In this document: positions 35,170 to 46,450 of the stretch, one piece after another
Numbering within the stretch: position 1 is the first letter of the stretch
Layout: every line of letters starts with the position of its first letter
Source: Opisthorchis felineus
Lineage: Eukaryota > Platyhelminthes > Trematoda > Opisthorchiida > Opisthorchiidae
Length of the DNA: 64,000 nt
Assembly (NCBI GenBank): GCA_004794785.1
Contig: SJOL01007155.1
Coordinates: 801,521 to 865,520 of the forward strand
Direction: 5' to 3'
Made by a program: the position numbers and the translations under genes
Notes under the pieces: model-generated
Database searches by the model: none
Told to the model about the DNA's origin: nothing
The model's input: only the letters and a program-made list of their open reading frames with translations

Positions 35170-36207
35170 GAAGCTATCGAACCGAAAAATTGCACGAAGT
35201 GTTCAAATACTCTACGTAGTGCAGCGTGATCTCGCACTTGATGTGTGCGAACAGGACAACCTTGGTCAGATTTTCCAGTGGTGTTCAAACCTACTGCACT
35301 TCTTGGAAATGACTGCCATATCGTCTGCATTTTCCAGGTCAACAGGAGATATCTGGGCACCAGGGTTTTGAGCGCCTTCCAGATTTTGCCTCATTATCCT
35401 ATCCTTGATAAAATTGGACAAAAATAGCGAAGGGTGACGTAATTTTCGATATCGATGCTTTTAATGTTACGGTACCCATAGCTGCTGATGATGTGTTCCA
35501 TCCACGTTTGAGTTTGGCTAGCATGTGAGGGACGCCATGTGACAAAGGGCCTTCGGTTGTTCCAGAATCTAGTACAGCACACAAACGTTGTTATCAGCAC
35601 ATTACTCCAACAGACGCTCATCGTTTACAGTTCGTTTTGACTTCAACCCAAGAAGACCACTTAATTGAGCCTCAGGGGCGGTAGGTCTATTGGTGCGTTC
35701 ATGCTTCCGGAAACCAGAACAGTATCTGAACTCCAAACCTACCGTACCTATGAGCTCAAAGCGTTGTAAAAAATCGTTAAGTGATGGAGTTACAGTATGA
35801 TGGAGAGAAAGCGGTTACAACGAATAGACACACACATGGGACTATCAGCGGATTACCGTTCATGCAGGAGCTTTTCAGCTAGGTAGCTTCAAACAATATC
35901 AGCCCTGCAGAACCAGCTGCGGTGGCCTCTGAATCCTCAGGTCTGCACGAAGGATAGTGTGATGAAACCGATGGTGGGGTCAGATTGGAAACTCTACTTT
36001 GACCTCAAATTCTTGTTTCAGAGAGACAGCACATATTAAAAAAAAGCAAGTCCGGCATACAAGTAACTGTCCCCTGTTGTCCAACCGCCTTAGATTGCAA
36101 ATGCTGAAAGCCGCAAGTTGAACTGTTTTTCGAGACTTGAGGAATAAGTTCGAAGTAGCTAAGACCGCTCCAGTGTAGATATTCCATTTGACGGCAATTG
36201 GCGGCAA
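35170..36207 (-). pseudogene. dead LINE (CR1/RTE-like), endonuclease start plus RT core
   Basis: Minus strand. The 5' end near 36140-35880 matches the start of LINE endonucleases: VQLAAFSICNLRRLDNRGQ, then after a frame change FNMCCLSETRI (about 36004-36042; usual form DVCCVSETRIQ), then NLTPPSVSSHYPSCR and DSEATAAGSAG. The RT core follows at 35440-35190: SNFIKDRIMRQNLEGAQNPG, then NADDMAVISKK (about 35302-35328; the YADD box with Tyr changed to Asn), then a weak match to the FGMRFAPSKC region. Intact elements have over 1 kb between these parts, so a large internal deletion is present. The 5' flank to about 36690 may be its 5' UTR. Confidence 0.75.
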
Positions 36208-36750
36208 AAAGAACTGTTATTCCTCATGAATGGGCCTACTCGGATGTCACTAGCGACATAGTGAGGAGTAGGGGGATAGTGAATATGTGAAAAAGGAAAG
36301 TTGGGTGCATCAGCAGGGGCCTGTTTCCACTTATCCCTCGTGCTGCATGCAGCAAGTAAGGCGACCGCGCTGATGTTACCACAGGATGGCCGATGTGGCA
36401 TGAATTTATTTGTAATTGTACGATTCATGGTTGCACGTGGGCTGTGATACAACCAGAACTAGACAGCGGGACAGACAGGTTCCCCAACCAGACTGTGGTT
36501 CAGACAGTTGACCGCAAGGCAGCGATGGTTGGCGTACGACCACCAGAACAGTCTATAGTCTTGGGAACAAGTTGCCATATATGCTCCAACTCCCAACTTG
36601 AAGGACCAGAGTGCTGTGCCGACGATCCTTATTCCGCTTATGTGAGAAGCATTCGAGGGGAGTGGCGGCGTGTAAAGGAGCAAACTTTGAGATCTTGGGT
36701 AGGTTATGGGATATTAATTCTAATCAATCTGGCTGGAGTAAAACTCTAAA
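36208..36750. other. GC-richer flank, possible LINE 5' region
   Basis: Overlapping frames are open on both strands (97 and 74 codons minus, 118 codons plus) with no motif. Its position directly upstream of the endonuclease start of the minus-strand LINE makes a 5' UTR the simplest reading. That is inference from position only. Confidence 0.3.
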
Positions 36751-39700
36751 ATCGCGCTGAATGCTGTGAAGGTAAGAAAATCAGTCCACTAGACTGTAAA
36801 CTACACAACTGAAATTTGGTCGAGATATCGCCTGTATCATGAAGCAAACTACGAGAACGTGGTGACGAATACGATATTTCCAAGAAGGCTGCCTAGTAGT
36901 TGCTCTCATTGAAGAGCTGTCCCCGTTTTCCAAGACCGGTTACACTCTTGTGAACAAGATACTCAAAGAAAACTACGTGTGGAGAACTATCCAGCTACAA
37001 GCTGAGAAAAGTACGATTGATTGGTAGCATTTTTAACCCACTGTACTCTCAAACAATGGGTCAGATTGACAGGGGCACTGTTATGACAAATATCAGAGAG
37101 GGGAACTTGGCACGCTCCTAGTCGACAGCCTAATAGGATTAGGTATCGAAGGGAGGTCAAGTGCAGTTGAAACAGCAATCAGTGAAGGTGGAAGTCATCA
37201 TTCACTTGAGTTCAGAGGGTATTAACGGGACAGTTACCGAATGTGATATTGCTGCACCGCTAGGAATTTTTCTCGGGCGAAACTTTTGATCTGGTTTTCT
37301 GCTGAGCTTAGTTCTCATTCAGTGATTCTCAACCCAATTAAAGATATTACTAAGCCTCTTAGTTTTGAGGAATATTGCAAGGCTCATTAAAAACTATGGA
37401 GATGACACTGTCAATAAAATTCGATTGTCCGTTGCACTTGAGTTCAATAGTACGTACAGATGAACAGTGTTTCAGCATTGTGAACATAACCAAGACGCGT
37501 TCACAGTGTGAGACCAAAAACGAAACCAAAAGAATTAGAAGTACGACTGTGCGAAAGTGTTACATGGGCAGATAATATGCCAAGTTGGTTGTACCTGGAT
37601 TTCAAGACCACAGTACCACGGAGTGCGCACTTATTCATTTCGCAAAGCAACGTGCGTCAGTTACACGCCCTCACTAAACAAAGGTTGTCAACAAAATCTC
37701 AGTGCATGTCTGCATACCGTTTGCCGAACAGAATACTCTGAATATCTGGAATAACCATACCAGGTGAAGGGCTTCTGAAGTGACATTACTTTCAGTCCAG
37801 AATTCAACAACTGAAGCCTTCGATTTCGTCGGAGAAGGTTTTGGGAAAGAAATACTGCCACTGTCTGCGTTTTCAAACCAAACAACGCCATCATCCATTC
37901 CCAAATGCTCTTCAATGCCTTTTTTTTCTTATATTAACGGAATAATGATCACCAGAATTGCGTTGCGCTATTCCTTAATTTGAAGCGGTACAACACACCT
38001 CAAAAAGCACAAGGTTCCCTGTTTTATTGGCATTCAGTATATACATTCTTGGAAACTGGCCAAACAAAATGAAATTTATGGTCACCAGTATGTGAGTGAA
38101 GTGGCTGGCCAAAATCCGCAGTCGGACGGATCGGTCACTTTCATCCATCAAGCGAGAGGGTTTCATCGCGTCTGACGAGCTCTCAGGCTCCGCAAGCAGG
38201 AAAGGAAATTTAATAAACCCGTTTAACCTCTGTGCTTTTTTACATGTTAGCTAGTTGTGTTTTCTGATCCGGTCATTAACCAACCCAGACATAGGCCAGA
38301 AGATATCCTTTACAGCCCAGTTAGCACTCATCACAGATTTCTCACACCACTTCACCCGTGCGATCTGTATACCTGCATACCTTCGTTAGTCTGATTGTAA
38401 GTATGACTTTCACACCCCGCCCCCTTTCTCAATACAAGGGGTGGTTTGTTCAAATCCCGAGCTCACACATTAAGGCTGCAAATCATTTTCACTTCCGAAT
38501 AGGTGGGTCAAGTAGTTGGTATGTTGCTTCAGCGCACTGTCGGTTTCCCAGACACGCTGAAACGCAATTGAAAGTTCAAGCAGTTGGCAACTGACAATGC
38601 CACATACCGTGCAGTTGATCATGTTTATATTTCAAAATTGCCCAACCTGAACAAAACGGTGCTTCAAAACCTAAATGCTGGAAATAACCAGTCGTAAATG
38701 ATGGAAGATGAGGTGCAACACGGTGGATATGTGGATTGAGCCTCAAAAAAATTAATTGCCAAGCTCAGCAGGCTGTTGAACAATAACCAAATTGTATGCA
38801 CCTAAGGAATGAAGGTGGATGAAAATGTCGGGTGTCTCTGTTTTAAATGTCAACGTTTCACCGAACGGACATTTTCGCTTGAGTAATTATCTGATCGAAA
38901 TTCACCTCATGACAACCCAGCAAGCTGGTTGATGGGGGGTGACTAAGTCTGTTGAAAATTACGGATCCTGTTTCAGCTTGAATGAGAGCCGAAAATTTAC
39001 TGCTTAATCAGTGGGTATAATGCGGTCTGCTGCGTGCCTCTCCTGGATTTCGATCCTTTTACTTCCTTATTAGTTCTACACGGAAAGTCGGTCAACCGTA
39101 AGTTGAACATTCCAGTCGCGTCTCGCATTTTTTCACCCAGTTAATTGTTAGTTTCACATACGTGTCACCGGTCACTGAACACCTGCCAGAACTGGATAAC
39201 TGCACAAGGAAAAGTCCGTGCTTTGACTCCATTTTGTATATTGAGTCCAGAAAATGCATTTGAGAAAATATCAGCAGCACTATAGAAAAGGAGCAATAAG
39301 AACTGACATTCTTCTCAGTGAATGTGTAACACATCCGCATTAGCTTATACGTCAACTCTATTCACCGCAGTATTCAAACGTGCAATGTGTCCGCACGATG
39401 CAAATAAGCCCAGATTGCATGTGGAAATATGTAAGGTTAAATCTGAACGACATACTATCATCTTCCCTGGATGCCTTGAAATTGTCCACCAGTCAGTCCT
39501 CAGTCTTAACAGTATCAGCAACGTATTTTCCTCAGAACGGATGGTAACTTACAGTAGGCAAATCACAGTGACATAGTTTCATATGAAACTGTCATTTATA
39601 AAATGGCGACGCCATCATCCGCGCAGACCCTATTTACGCGTTTGTGTGCTTGCCATAACGGCTTTTAATGGAAAGATTATGGAAGCACCGAGACGTTTTT

Positions 39701-40231
39701 TTTATGATTACTGGACACGTCCTCTATTATCCCCGAGGAATGAGGAGTTACGGGTCAGTTTTCAACTTTTTTACTCTTTCGTCCCATTGCACATTCAGAG
39801 TTATATGAGGTGGGCTGCTACCGATATCCAATAAGCATAGAACAACTGTAGGCCACTATACGACCTTTCAGCACAGGATGGTTGTGACTTGCAGGTCGAA
39901 AGTTGCAAACGAATTTTTAAGAACTCCTCCTAGGGATCGATTGGTTCTTTACGGAACGTAAGGACACATACAAGGTTGAAATTAGCTTTCAAGCTGAGTA
40001 ATCCAGTCAAGACTTAAGGCACTGAGGTAACCCTAGAGTAGTTTTAACGGAAATGGTAGTATTAATAATAGCAACATAAGTGCATAAGGATGTCTTCTCC
40101 TGAGTGACACTAATTCTCAAAGTTATTGTGAACTCGCTGTTAGTGCATCTATGGCCTCGACTGGTTTAAATGAAGCAGAACCGTCTCACTGACAAACACG
40201 TGCCGAAGTTTTAAGTACGTCGGACTCATTA
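36751..40231. other. no recognised gene
   Basis: Frames up to 97 codons without motifs. A stretch near 36.95-37.2 kb was examined for integrase features and none held up. No tandem arrays. Confidence 0.4.
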
Positions 40232-40627
40232 TTGCAGCTACTAAATTGGTTTTTGGTATCCAGGTGTCTGGCTGTCAACGAGGTAGCTGTACAGTTTTCT
40301 CGCTTTTGCGCGGGTTTTTCTTGCGACACCAGTCCTTCTTGCATTTTTGGTGACCCTTTCTCCAATACTTTGATTCAATCTATCCACATAGATGCCCCCA
40401 CATTTCCAAGTAAACCAGTAGATTGCACAAGACTTACTGCAAAGAAGCCTCATGTGACCTTCCGCAAAAAAAATGCAGTTGGGAGTATTTCTATCTTTGC
40501 ATACAAGCCAACCAATTCATCAAAGGCTAATGACACTGGCAGAAATGATCGAATCGCGCAGTCAGTGGCGCTCGTGAATCAAAACTATCATCTTCAATGT
40601 GTAGCTACCCGTTTTCGAACCAAATGA
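40232..40627 (+). CDS. unrecognised 131-codon open frame
   Basis: The translation has a Cys-containing start and a Lys/Thr/Ser-rich middle such as LTAKKPHVTFRKKNAVGSIS, and ends TRFRTK before a stop. An acceptor-like TTTTTGGTATCCAG lies at about 40246-40260, so only the later part may be exonic. There is no domain, signal peptide or repeat. It could be coding, but chance is not excluded. Confidence 0.2.
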   Translation: MQLLNWFLVSRCLAVNEVAVQFSRFCAGFSCDTSPSCIFGDPFSNTLIQSIHIDAPTFPSKPVDCTRLTAKKPHVTFRKKNAVGSISIFAYKPTNSSKANDTGRNDRIAQSVALVNQNYHLQCVATRFRTK

Positions 40628-41388
40628 ACATGCCGTTGCCTCTAATGCTCGGCTTTATCTCCTATGCTTTCCGTCTTGCCGGTGATCGAAACGGTAACAG
40701 CTGGAGCCAATGTATCCATAGTACATGGTTTATAGCTGACAAACTGGAATTGAATTGCACATACGTCTAGGATTTAAGCATAAAAGACGGTCTCTTGAAA
40801 CTTGGCGGGCAGAAAACACGATTTTCTCTGCTCTGGTCACGGAATTCCAGTAAATTAAGTGTTTTGTGATTTGTCACTCATGCGTTAAACATTCCGCACC
40901 TGATTTTGATAATTCCAGGTTTTATAGCTTGCATTGTCGCACGGGTAGCTAAAGAGTCAGAAGCTTCCTGTACAATTTCGGTCTCAGTCTTAAATTGGCA
41001 TAACTAATTGGCATAAATGGCAAACAAGCACACTAATTTCTTCCCCCCATTCCGTTATAAACGTTCGTTTGAAGACAAGGAAGAAAACCTGGAACACTGT
41101 AGTCCCAAAATATATTTGGCCTTTCGGCACTCCGCTTGCCTTGAGGAAAGCATTCTAGCAAACCTAAGGAACTCCCCTACGAAATGTTGATAAAACAAAA
41201 AATGCCTGGCAACAAGCATATATTTTACAACATGGTACACTTTTCGTTATGTTCCAAGATAGCCGTTCCTTCCGTGTTCATTGATAAATGTTCAAGCAAC
41301 ACCATATGGGTCAACATGGAACAGCGGAAAATGTGCTGCTCATGTGGGATATATAACGTATTCATGCAAACTACCTGAATGAACGAAA

Positions 41389-41947
41389 TTAATTGGGAAA
41401 GCTTACTTCCACTGCTTTGCACATAGACGATAAAAGCTTCTCAGAAGACAAGAAAAAATCCAGACAGCTAGTTTTTCTAGCTTTAAGTAGGACGATTAAT
41501 TGAAAGGATGGAGAAGTGTGACATTTTTCACTTACTAAAAAGGACAACGCATTATTCTCTTGGCGCTCTTGAAGTCGATATTCGTATTCATCCCGGTTGT
41601 GTGTGTATAAGCCGAGTGCAGACAGCGCTTCGTTTGAAGGAAAAGTGTTTCTTACCGATATCTCTAGCCCGTGCGACTGAAATGCTCGTGTGTGAGTTAA
41701 CTGGACTTTGAAAATTTGCCTCGTTGAGAAGCTTGCAGTGTGTATTTCCGGGGAGGGGTTGGTTATCATAAAAGCGGTCAGCCGGGTGTGGATTCTGTGT
41801 GGCTTTGGCAAATTCCGAAATGGTGGAAATCACATTCTCTGCCCAGTTCCCGTCACGGGATTGATGGTCATTCAGACATGAGACAATTTGCATACTAATC
41901 CGTGATAACAGTAGATTAAATCGGCATGCTCCTCGCTCGACTACCAT
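41389..41947 (-). CDS. overlapping unrecognised minus-strand frames
   Basis: Two minus frames of 140 and 119 codons overlap over 41588-41811. The upstream frame contains DHQSRDGNWAENVISTISEF and looks protein-like until its stop at 41588. The second contains YTHNRDEYEYRLQERQ. A coding sequence shifted by one frame in the overlap is possible, as in a decayed gene or element, but no family is recognised. Confidence 0.2.
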
Positions 41948-42229
41948 GTCTTTTAACCACCTTTGCAGTGCAGGCGCTAATTCTGGCCGGTATGAGAGAT
42001 AAGAATTATTTTCTCTCGTTAGTGGCGCTGCACACTAAATCGATATCAGCTGATACCGCAGATGATTCAGGGAATTCGATTTTCTGGGACACACTTGCTG
42101 GAAGCTCTTCAATCACGTACCATAAACAAATGTCATGTCGTCTAGATGTAACACACTCCTCACAAGTTTGCTGAGAACTCTTGTACTCTAAAAACCTACG
42201 TTGAAGATGGCATTAAGTTATTAGCCTCG

Positions 42230-43905
42230 GTGGTTAAAACGCTCATAATAGAGCAACAACTTGTAACATACCTGAAACGCCTTAAGGCAAACGGTTTGAT
42301 CTCTAAGACAACCTACGAGAAAGTCAAACTCACAGGGCCAACAACGCCTCGCACATATGGCTTGTCCAAAGTCCATACACCCAACTGCCCAGTGAAGCCG
42401 ATCCTAGACATGCACAACTCACCCTATCACAAAATCGCACAGTTGTTCGTCAGAATGCTGGAAGCAATACAACGGCAAACGTGTCAATACAGGTTGAATG
42501 ATACATTTCAATTCGTGCACTCAATAAGGGACCTAGAACTGAAAGATTCGTTCGTGTGTTCATTGGACGTGACTTCACTGTTTACTAACGTCCCCTTGAC
42601 TGAAACCGTTAACTATGTAACCACATAGAAGCAAATAACTTTCAGTTGCCAATTCCAGTCAACGAATTGCGGGAACTCCTCCTGCGATGCATATTGAATG
42701 TGCAACTATAGTTCAATGGCCTGCTCTACCGTAAAATTGATGGCGTTGCTATGGGCTCACCACTGGGCCCAATGCTAGCCGACATTTTCATGAGTAACCT
42801 TGAAAATGGTCCCTTAAATGCTACCATAGAGAAGATGCAATACTACTGCCGAAATGTAGACGACATCTTCGCGGTTGTGAACAATAAACCCGAGATGAAA
42901 TTGCTCAAACAACGGTTCAATAAGGCCTACATCGTCATCCAATTCGCCTCGGAAGGAGAGACGGATAACTTCTTCCGCTTCCTAGATTTTGGCCTTCAAC
43001 GACGTCAAGATGGTACACTGAAACAATTGATGCACCGAAAACCTACTTGGTTCGGGCAATTCATTAACTTTAACAGCTTCGCGCCACTAAGATGGAAACG
43101 GAATCTGATCCATGGCCTAGCTAACAGAGCGATGATAATATGCTCTGATAATATATGCTCTGGTGATAATTGTGCTCTGATGACGCGCTGGAACAATAAA
43201 TCCTAACTCTCACCAACTTTCTGATAGATAACGGGTTCCCCGACAATTTCATTATAAAGTATCTGAACAGTGGAGAAGCAAACACCATCAGCGCCACACT
43301 TGGAAGAAAACCCGTTTACATCAGCCCCCCGTTTATGGGCGATATACCGGCCGACCTATTGAACAGAAAACTTTACCAGGTTGAACAAAGTTTTCCCGGC
43401 CGCAACACTCCGAACCTGGTTCACAAAAAATCGTCTGTGTTTCTTTAAACTCAAAGATCGAGTGCCTGTCCACGCCCAAAATATGTTAGTATACTCATTC
43501 TCTTGCTGCTGTGTAGAGGAATACATTGAACGCACTACTGGGCAACTCGGCCGAAGAACGAAGGTATATAATCCACCCTGGCCAGCTTCTGCAACTAGGA
43601 GGACGATAACCAGCTCAGTCGTACATCTTGCAGACACGGCGCACAACGTGATACCCAGTCAAATCTTCCGCACTGTTTGCAAAGCACCTGCCAATCAACC
43701 CAGATCAGTACAGCAACGCACAATCACAGTGGTTGAAGCTATCGCCATTCGACATCGCGACCTGATCCTTTGTCGGCAAAAGCGCTTTGTTCGTGTATTG
43801 TACTTACCATGGTCCAACTCACCTACTTCCACACATACACCCTGTGCGGAACACATAAACACAGTAATGCCGGCGCTGACAAGTTCAAGTGGTGACCTGA
43901 ACTAA
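42230..43905 (+). pseudogene. Penelope-like element, RT plus GIY-YIG endonuclease
   Basis: The largest coding remnant. Frame 2 (42230-42628) carries YGLSKVHTPNCPVKPILD and RT motif A, CSLDVTSLFTNVPL. It ends in a TAG and the reading shifts to frame 1, with another TAG at 42709-42711. Then come motif B (GVAMGSPLGPMLADIF, 42742-42789), the catalytic box CRNVDDIFAV (YVDD with Tyr changed to Asn; both Asp kept) and the thumb segment. A 32-bp insertion near 43141-43172 throws the frame; frame 3 then shows TNFLIDNGFPDNFI and MGDIPADLLNRKL. Frame 1 resumes for the GIY-YIG endonuclease (43486-43820): VYSFSCCCVEEYIERT, where Gly of YIGRT is now Glu, HLADTAHN, and VVEAIAIRHRD with the catalytic Glu kept. 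It is clearly inactive but fairly young by comparison with the other remnants. Confidence 0.88.
43140..43185. repeat. three-copy imperfect repeat inside the PLE
   Basis: TGCTCTGATAATATA, TGCTCTGGTGATAATTG and TGCTCTGATGACG follow one another. Removing the first 32 bp (43141-43172) restores continuity of frame across the site, so a small tandem expansion is what broke the reading frame at this point. Confidence 0.8.
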
Positions 43906-44249
43906 TTGCTCTTGGATAAGTAGACAAAGTCTTCTCTTACTCCATTGACTATTCATGTACACCATGCTCATTCAAATATGTTAAATACTTCTCTCTCAGC
44001 CTTTGCAACTGCATGACTTGAAAAGAGCTTGCCGAAAACATGTTCGTCAACTCATCTTTGTTCTTATTCTAAATGGGAATTTTCGGAATATTACGTGCTC
44101 GTAAAAATATTCATTAATTTTTCATTATAGTCTTCCTGACATGGAATATACCAGACCTAAGTGTGACTACAGAAATTAGTTGTACGTGGTTGCTGGATGT
44201 GCAGAATTCACGTTCCCAGTGTCTTTTGAACAGTCCTGGCGCAATTATT
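43906..44249. other. PLE 3' flank, no gene
   Basis: Sequence between the end of the PLE frame and the palindromic repeat. It has no coding potential of note and may include the element's 3' UTR. Confidence 0.4.
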
Positions 44250-44270
44250 CTGGTGAGTTCACACCAAAGG

Positions 44271-44303
44271 GACTCGAGTCCCCTTCTTATTAGAGCTCAC
44301 CAG
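44271..44303 (-). ncRNA. hammerhead-like motif, left arm of family B
   Basis: On the minus strand: CTGGTGA (44303-44297, for CTGATGA), GCTCT, loop AATA, a worn return strand, then GGAC where GAAAC is expected, running into CTCGAG and TC. The core has changes in both conserved boxes, so it is a relic. The CTCGAG palindrome in the helix III position is identical to that of the right arm. Confidence 0.45.
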
Positions 44304-44533
44304 CAGCGCATATCCTTGACCATGCTCGGTTTTGATTTCCGGACATCTGGCATGCGACGCGTGTGTGTTACCACTACTCCAGCGGTGCAAGCTGGACGCA
44401 GCTGAATCATCACCTCTGAACAGGTGAACATTTTCACCCTTGAGCGAGCTGATTGGTTTGCCTGAGGCTTCAAACGACGAACGACGCCTCGCATGTTAGA
44501 TGTCTGGAGTTCACAGACCGACAAGGCCATGAA

Positions 44534-44580
44534 GGTGCACTGATGATGGGCTTTAATGAGAGCGAGACTCGAGTCTATTG
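44534..44580 (+). ncRNA. hammerhead-like motif, right arm of family B
   Basis: GTGCA precedes an intact CTGATGA (44540-44546). Helix II can form as GCTTT with AGAGC closing loop AATG (44550-44563). GAGAC (44564-44568) stands for GAAAC (one change, A13 to G). Helix III is the palindrome CTCGAG, followed by the TC cleavage dinucleotide at 44574-44575. A self-complementary helix III without a loop is what dimer-forming PLE hammerheads use. The single core substitution suggests loss of activity. Confidence 0.55.
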
Positions 44581-44992
44581 CTCCTTCCCTTTGGTGTGAA
44601 CGTGAATTAGGCAATTTACATATACACTACTCGTTCAAAGGAAAACTCTGAAGGTTCATTGGGTACCAGTGGCACTTTAGTCCATGCCGTTTGCCAGCTT
44701 CTGTTGACCCATACAATATGACAACAAGCCGGGAATCTTTTCAAAAAAGCTGAATGCACCCTCATAAACGTTAGCTTTTACTCAGTGGCTATTATATCGC
44801 CAGATCCTCACCATGAAGTGAATGGCTGTGGATTAATAAGGCAGTTCAGCTTGCCTAATTCGGTGATAGATAATTTCACCCAGCCATTGGAAATCGGTAT
44901 TAAGACATGACGATGTAACCCGGTCAGAGGAAGCACAACCAAGTCAGGCTAATGCAATATGTTCAGTTGACAGATTTGGTGGATAAGCAGCG

Positions 44993-45035
44993 CACTGATG
45001 ATCACAAGCCCGTTAAGGTCCTTAGAGAGATATAG
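44993..45035 (+). ncRNA. possible relic of a hammerhead-like motif
   Basis: CAGCGCACTGATGATCAC is followed by AAGCCCGTTAAGGTCC, recalling the core plus a GCCC/GGGT-type helix II around a TTAA loop. The GAAAC box is not preserved (TTAGAG). It shares its first 15 bases with 11496-11510. Confidence 0.3.
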
Positions 45036-45061
45036 TATGCAGGAATATCATGGCTCTATAC

Positions 45062-45085
45062 TTCCATACATTTCCATACATTCCA
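45062..45085. repeat. 10-bp tandem repeat
   Basis: TTCCATACAT occurs twice in succession, followed by TCCA. Confidence 0.85.
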
Positions 45086-45367
45086 GATACTTAATTGACT
45101 TGTTTCGGAAGATGGCAGTTAGAATCTGAAAAGCACACTTCATAGGTGTTCCATATTTATCAGGCGTCGCGTAATTCCCCAGAGTATCTGTATAAACAGT
45201 CTAAGCTCCCTTGCCATTGGCGGTACAGGAATTGAGTGTACCTTGTCCCATTCTTGCCGACGGGGCATGTCCTTTTTGTGATGAGTATCAATCTGATTTA
45301 CTCTGAGAATTCAGTGTGATTAAGAACCGTTCCTTAGTGGATTGTATCACCTCACACTGCGTGGTTT

Positions 45368-45370
<3 letters not shown>

Positions 45371-45403
<33 letters not shown>
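45371..45403. repeat. (AT)n microsatellite
   Basis: An uninterrupted AT dinucleotide run of 33 bases. It lies about 80 bp before a family A repeat copy. Confidence 0.97.
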
Positions 45404-45404
<1 letters not shown>

Positions 45405-45482
45405 GTAAAAAACTCATACAGGATAATATTACTTGCTGGGAAGGTGCAAAATATCATTAGGATCATCGTATAGGCGTAATAA

Positions 45483-45605
45483 ATTACTCATAAAGTTGCT
45501 GAAAAATCTGGGACAGCCCATGACTGGTTTCACCCTTATTGGGGCTCAACAGGTAGGCACGGTTCCCAAGTTTCCGTCAACCTTATGTTTTACTTGATCC
45601 CAAAA
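45483..45605. mobile_element. family A repeat copy, ribozyme end
   Basis: It begins with the family boundary TTACTCATAAAGTTGCTG, then GGACAGCCCATGACTGG, the ribozyme-like core, and TTTCCGTCAACCTTATG with the conserved TTTTACTTGATCCC. The arm region seen at 7.4 and 14.7 kb does not continue, so this is a one-armed, truncated copy. It is oriented with the ribozyme on the minus strand. Confidence 0.75.
45516..45558 (-). ncRNA. hammerhead-like ribozyme motif, near-consensus
   Basis: On the minus strand: helix I GCCTAC (45558-45553), CTGTTGA (45552-45546; one core change, A6 to T), helix II GCCC with GGGT closing loop CAATAA, GAAAC intact (45531-45527), short helix III CCAG, TC, then ATGGGC, which pairs with GCCTAC over five of six positions. 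This copy shows the family architecture most cleanly; only the A6 change and one helix I mismatch depart from a working core. Confidence 0.65.
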
Positions 45606-46410
45606 GAAAGCGCCATACTTTCACGATGATGTTGTGCTGCGTAGTGAGAGGCGTCGTATACCACGAAATGTGCTAACTTTCTTAATCAGTGGTGTCTATC
45701 TTGGATAACATCTTGCAGCTCCTCAGAAGGCACCGTGATGTTCTGAAAGTTTTGCCCGGAGTAAATCAAAACTGGTCACAGTTGATCAGCAACCTCAAAA
45801 AGTATGTATGGAATGATTTAGAATTACCATAAAAGTGGAAGACCAAAGAGAATATCTGGCCCGGTAACGTTTTGTGCAAATGCGTTCGAAATAAAATGCT
45901 TGTCACTACATGCTATTCACCGACTTGTGCTCAAGAGTGAATTCAGGTATTTGTATTCCGTAATCTTTGCACTGTATATGATCCAACGTTTAATTGCAAC
46001 CAGATGTGTGATATTCTTCTCTGCCATGTGCTGCAAAAACACCATCTGCGGTTGTAAATTACGTCGCACTGGTTCAGGGCGCACGTTGATCTATTGTTCG
46101 TGCATAGAATGTGTAGTGTAGCCGAATCCACTTTGACTAGTTCAGTCATCTCCCACGTAGTCTGCTTGTACTGGTTTTTCAGGAGCATGAAAATTTATGG
46201 TGAAGCAGGCAGGTTGCTTCGATACCGGTAACATCAAAGCCGTTCAATGGAGATGATACGACGTAACCTAACCAAATCCTGTGGAATTCGCTCTTGCGTG
46301 TTCTCACTTTGACGATTATTGAGGCGGTACAAAGTGTACGCTCGTGAACCGTCTAATATGTATGTTACCTGAGTCATCTGAATTCTCTTCCTTTTTGATG
46401 CTTGAATACA

Positions 46411-46450
46411 ATGGATGTAATGTACTTATGTAATGTAATGTATGTAATAT
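46411..46450. repeat. imperfect ATGTA-rich tandem tract
   Basis: Repeated TGTAATG/ATGTA units over about 40 bp, with interruptions. Simple sequence. Confidence 0.75.

Larger units (their letters stand above)
44250..44605. mobile_element. palindromic repeat (family B) with outward ribozyme-like cores
   Basis: The outer ends are GTTCACACCAAAGGGA (44258-44273) and its exact complement TCCCTTTGGTGTGAAC (44586-44601). The arms inside are imperfect complements, for example GACATCTGGCATGCGACGC (44342-44360) against GCATGTTAGATGTC (44492-44505). Each outer end holds a hammerhead-like core pointing outward. It starts only about 350 bp after the PLE coding remnant, so it may be that element's terminal repeat or a separate insertion. 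No coding capacity; frames through it are incidental. Confidence 0.7.

Noticed and set aside
35166..35640. Plus-strand continuation of the PLE into a GIY-YIG domain
   Set aside because: No YVG/HEH/catalytic Glu pattern in any plus frame, whereas the minus strand shows ordered LINE RT motifs over the same bases.
36900..37250. Gypsy-like integrase
   Set aside because: A short VNKILKENYVW-like run suggested an integrase zinc-finger region, but the HHCC residues and the D,D(35)E order are absent and stops follow quickly.
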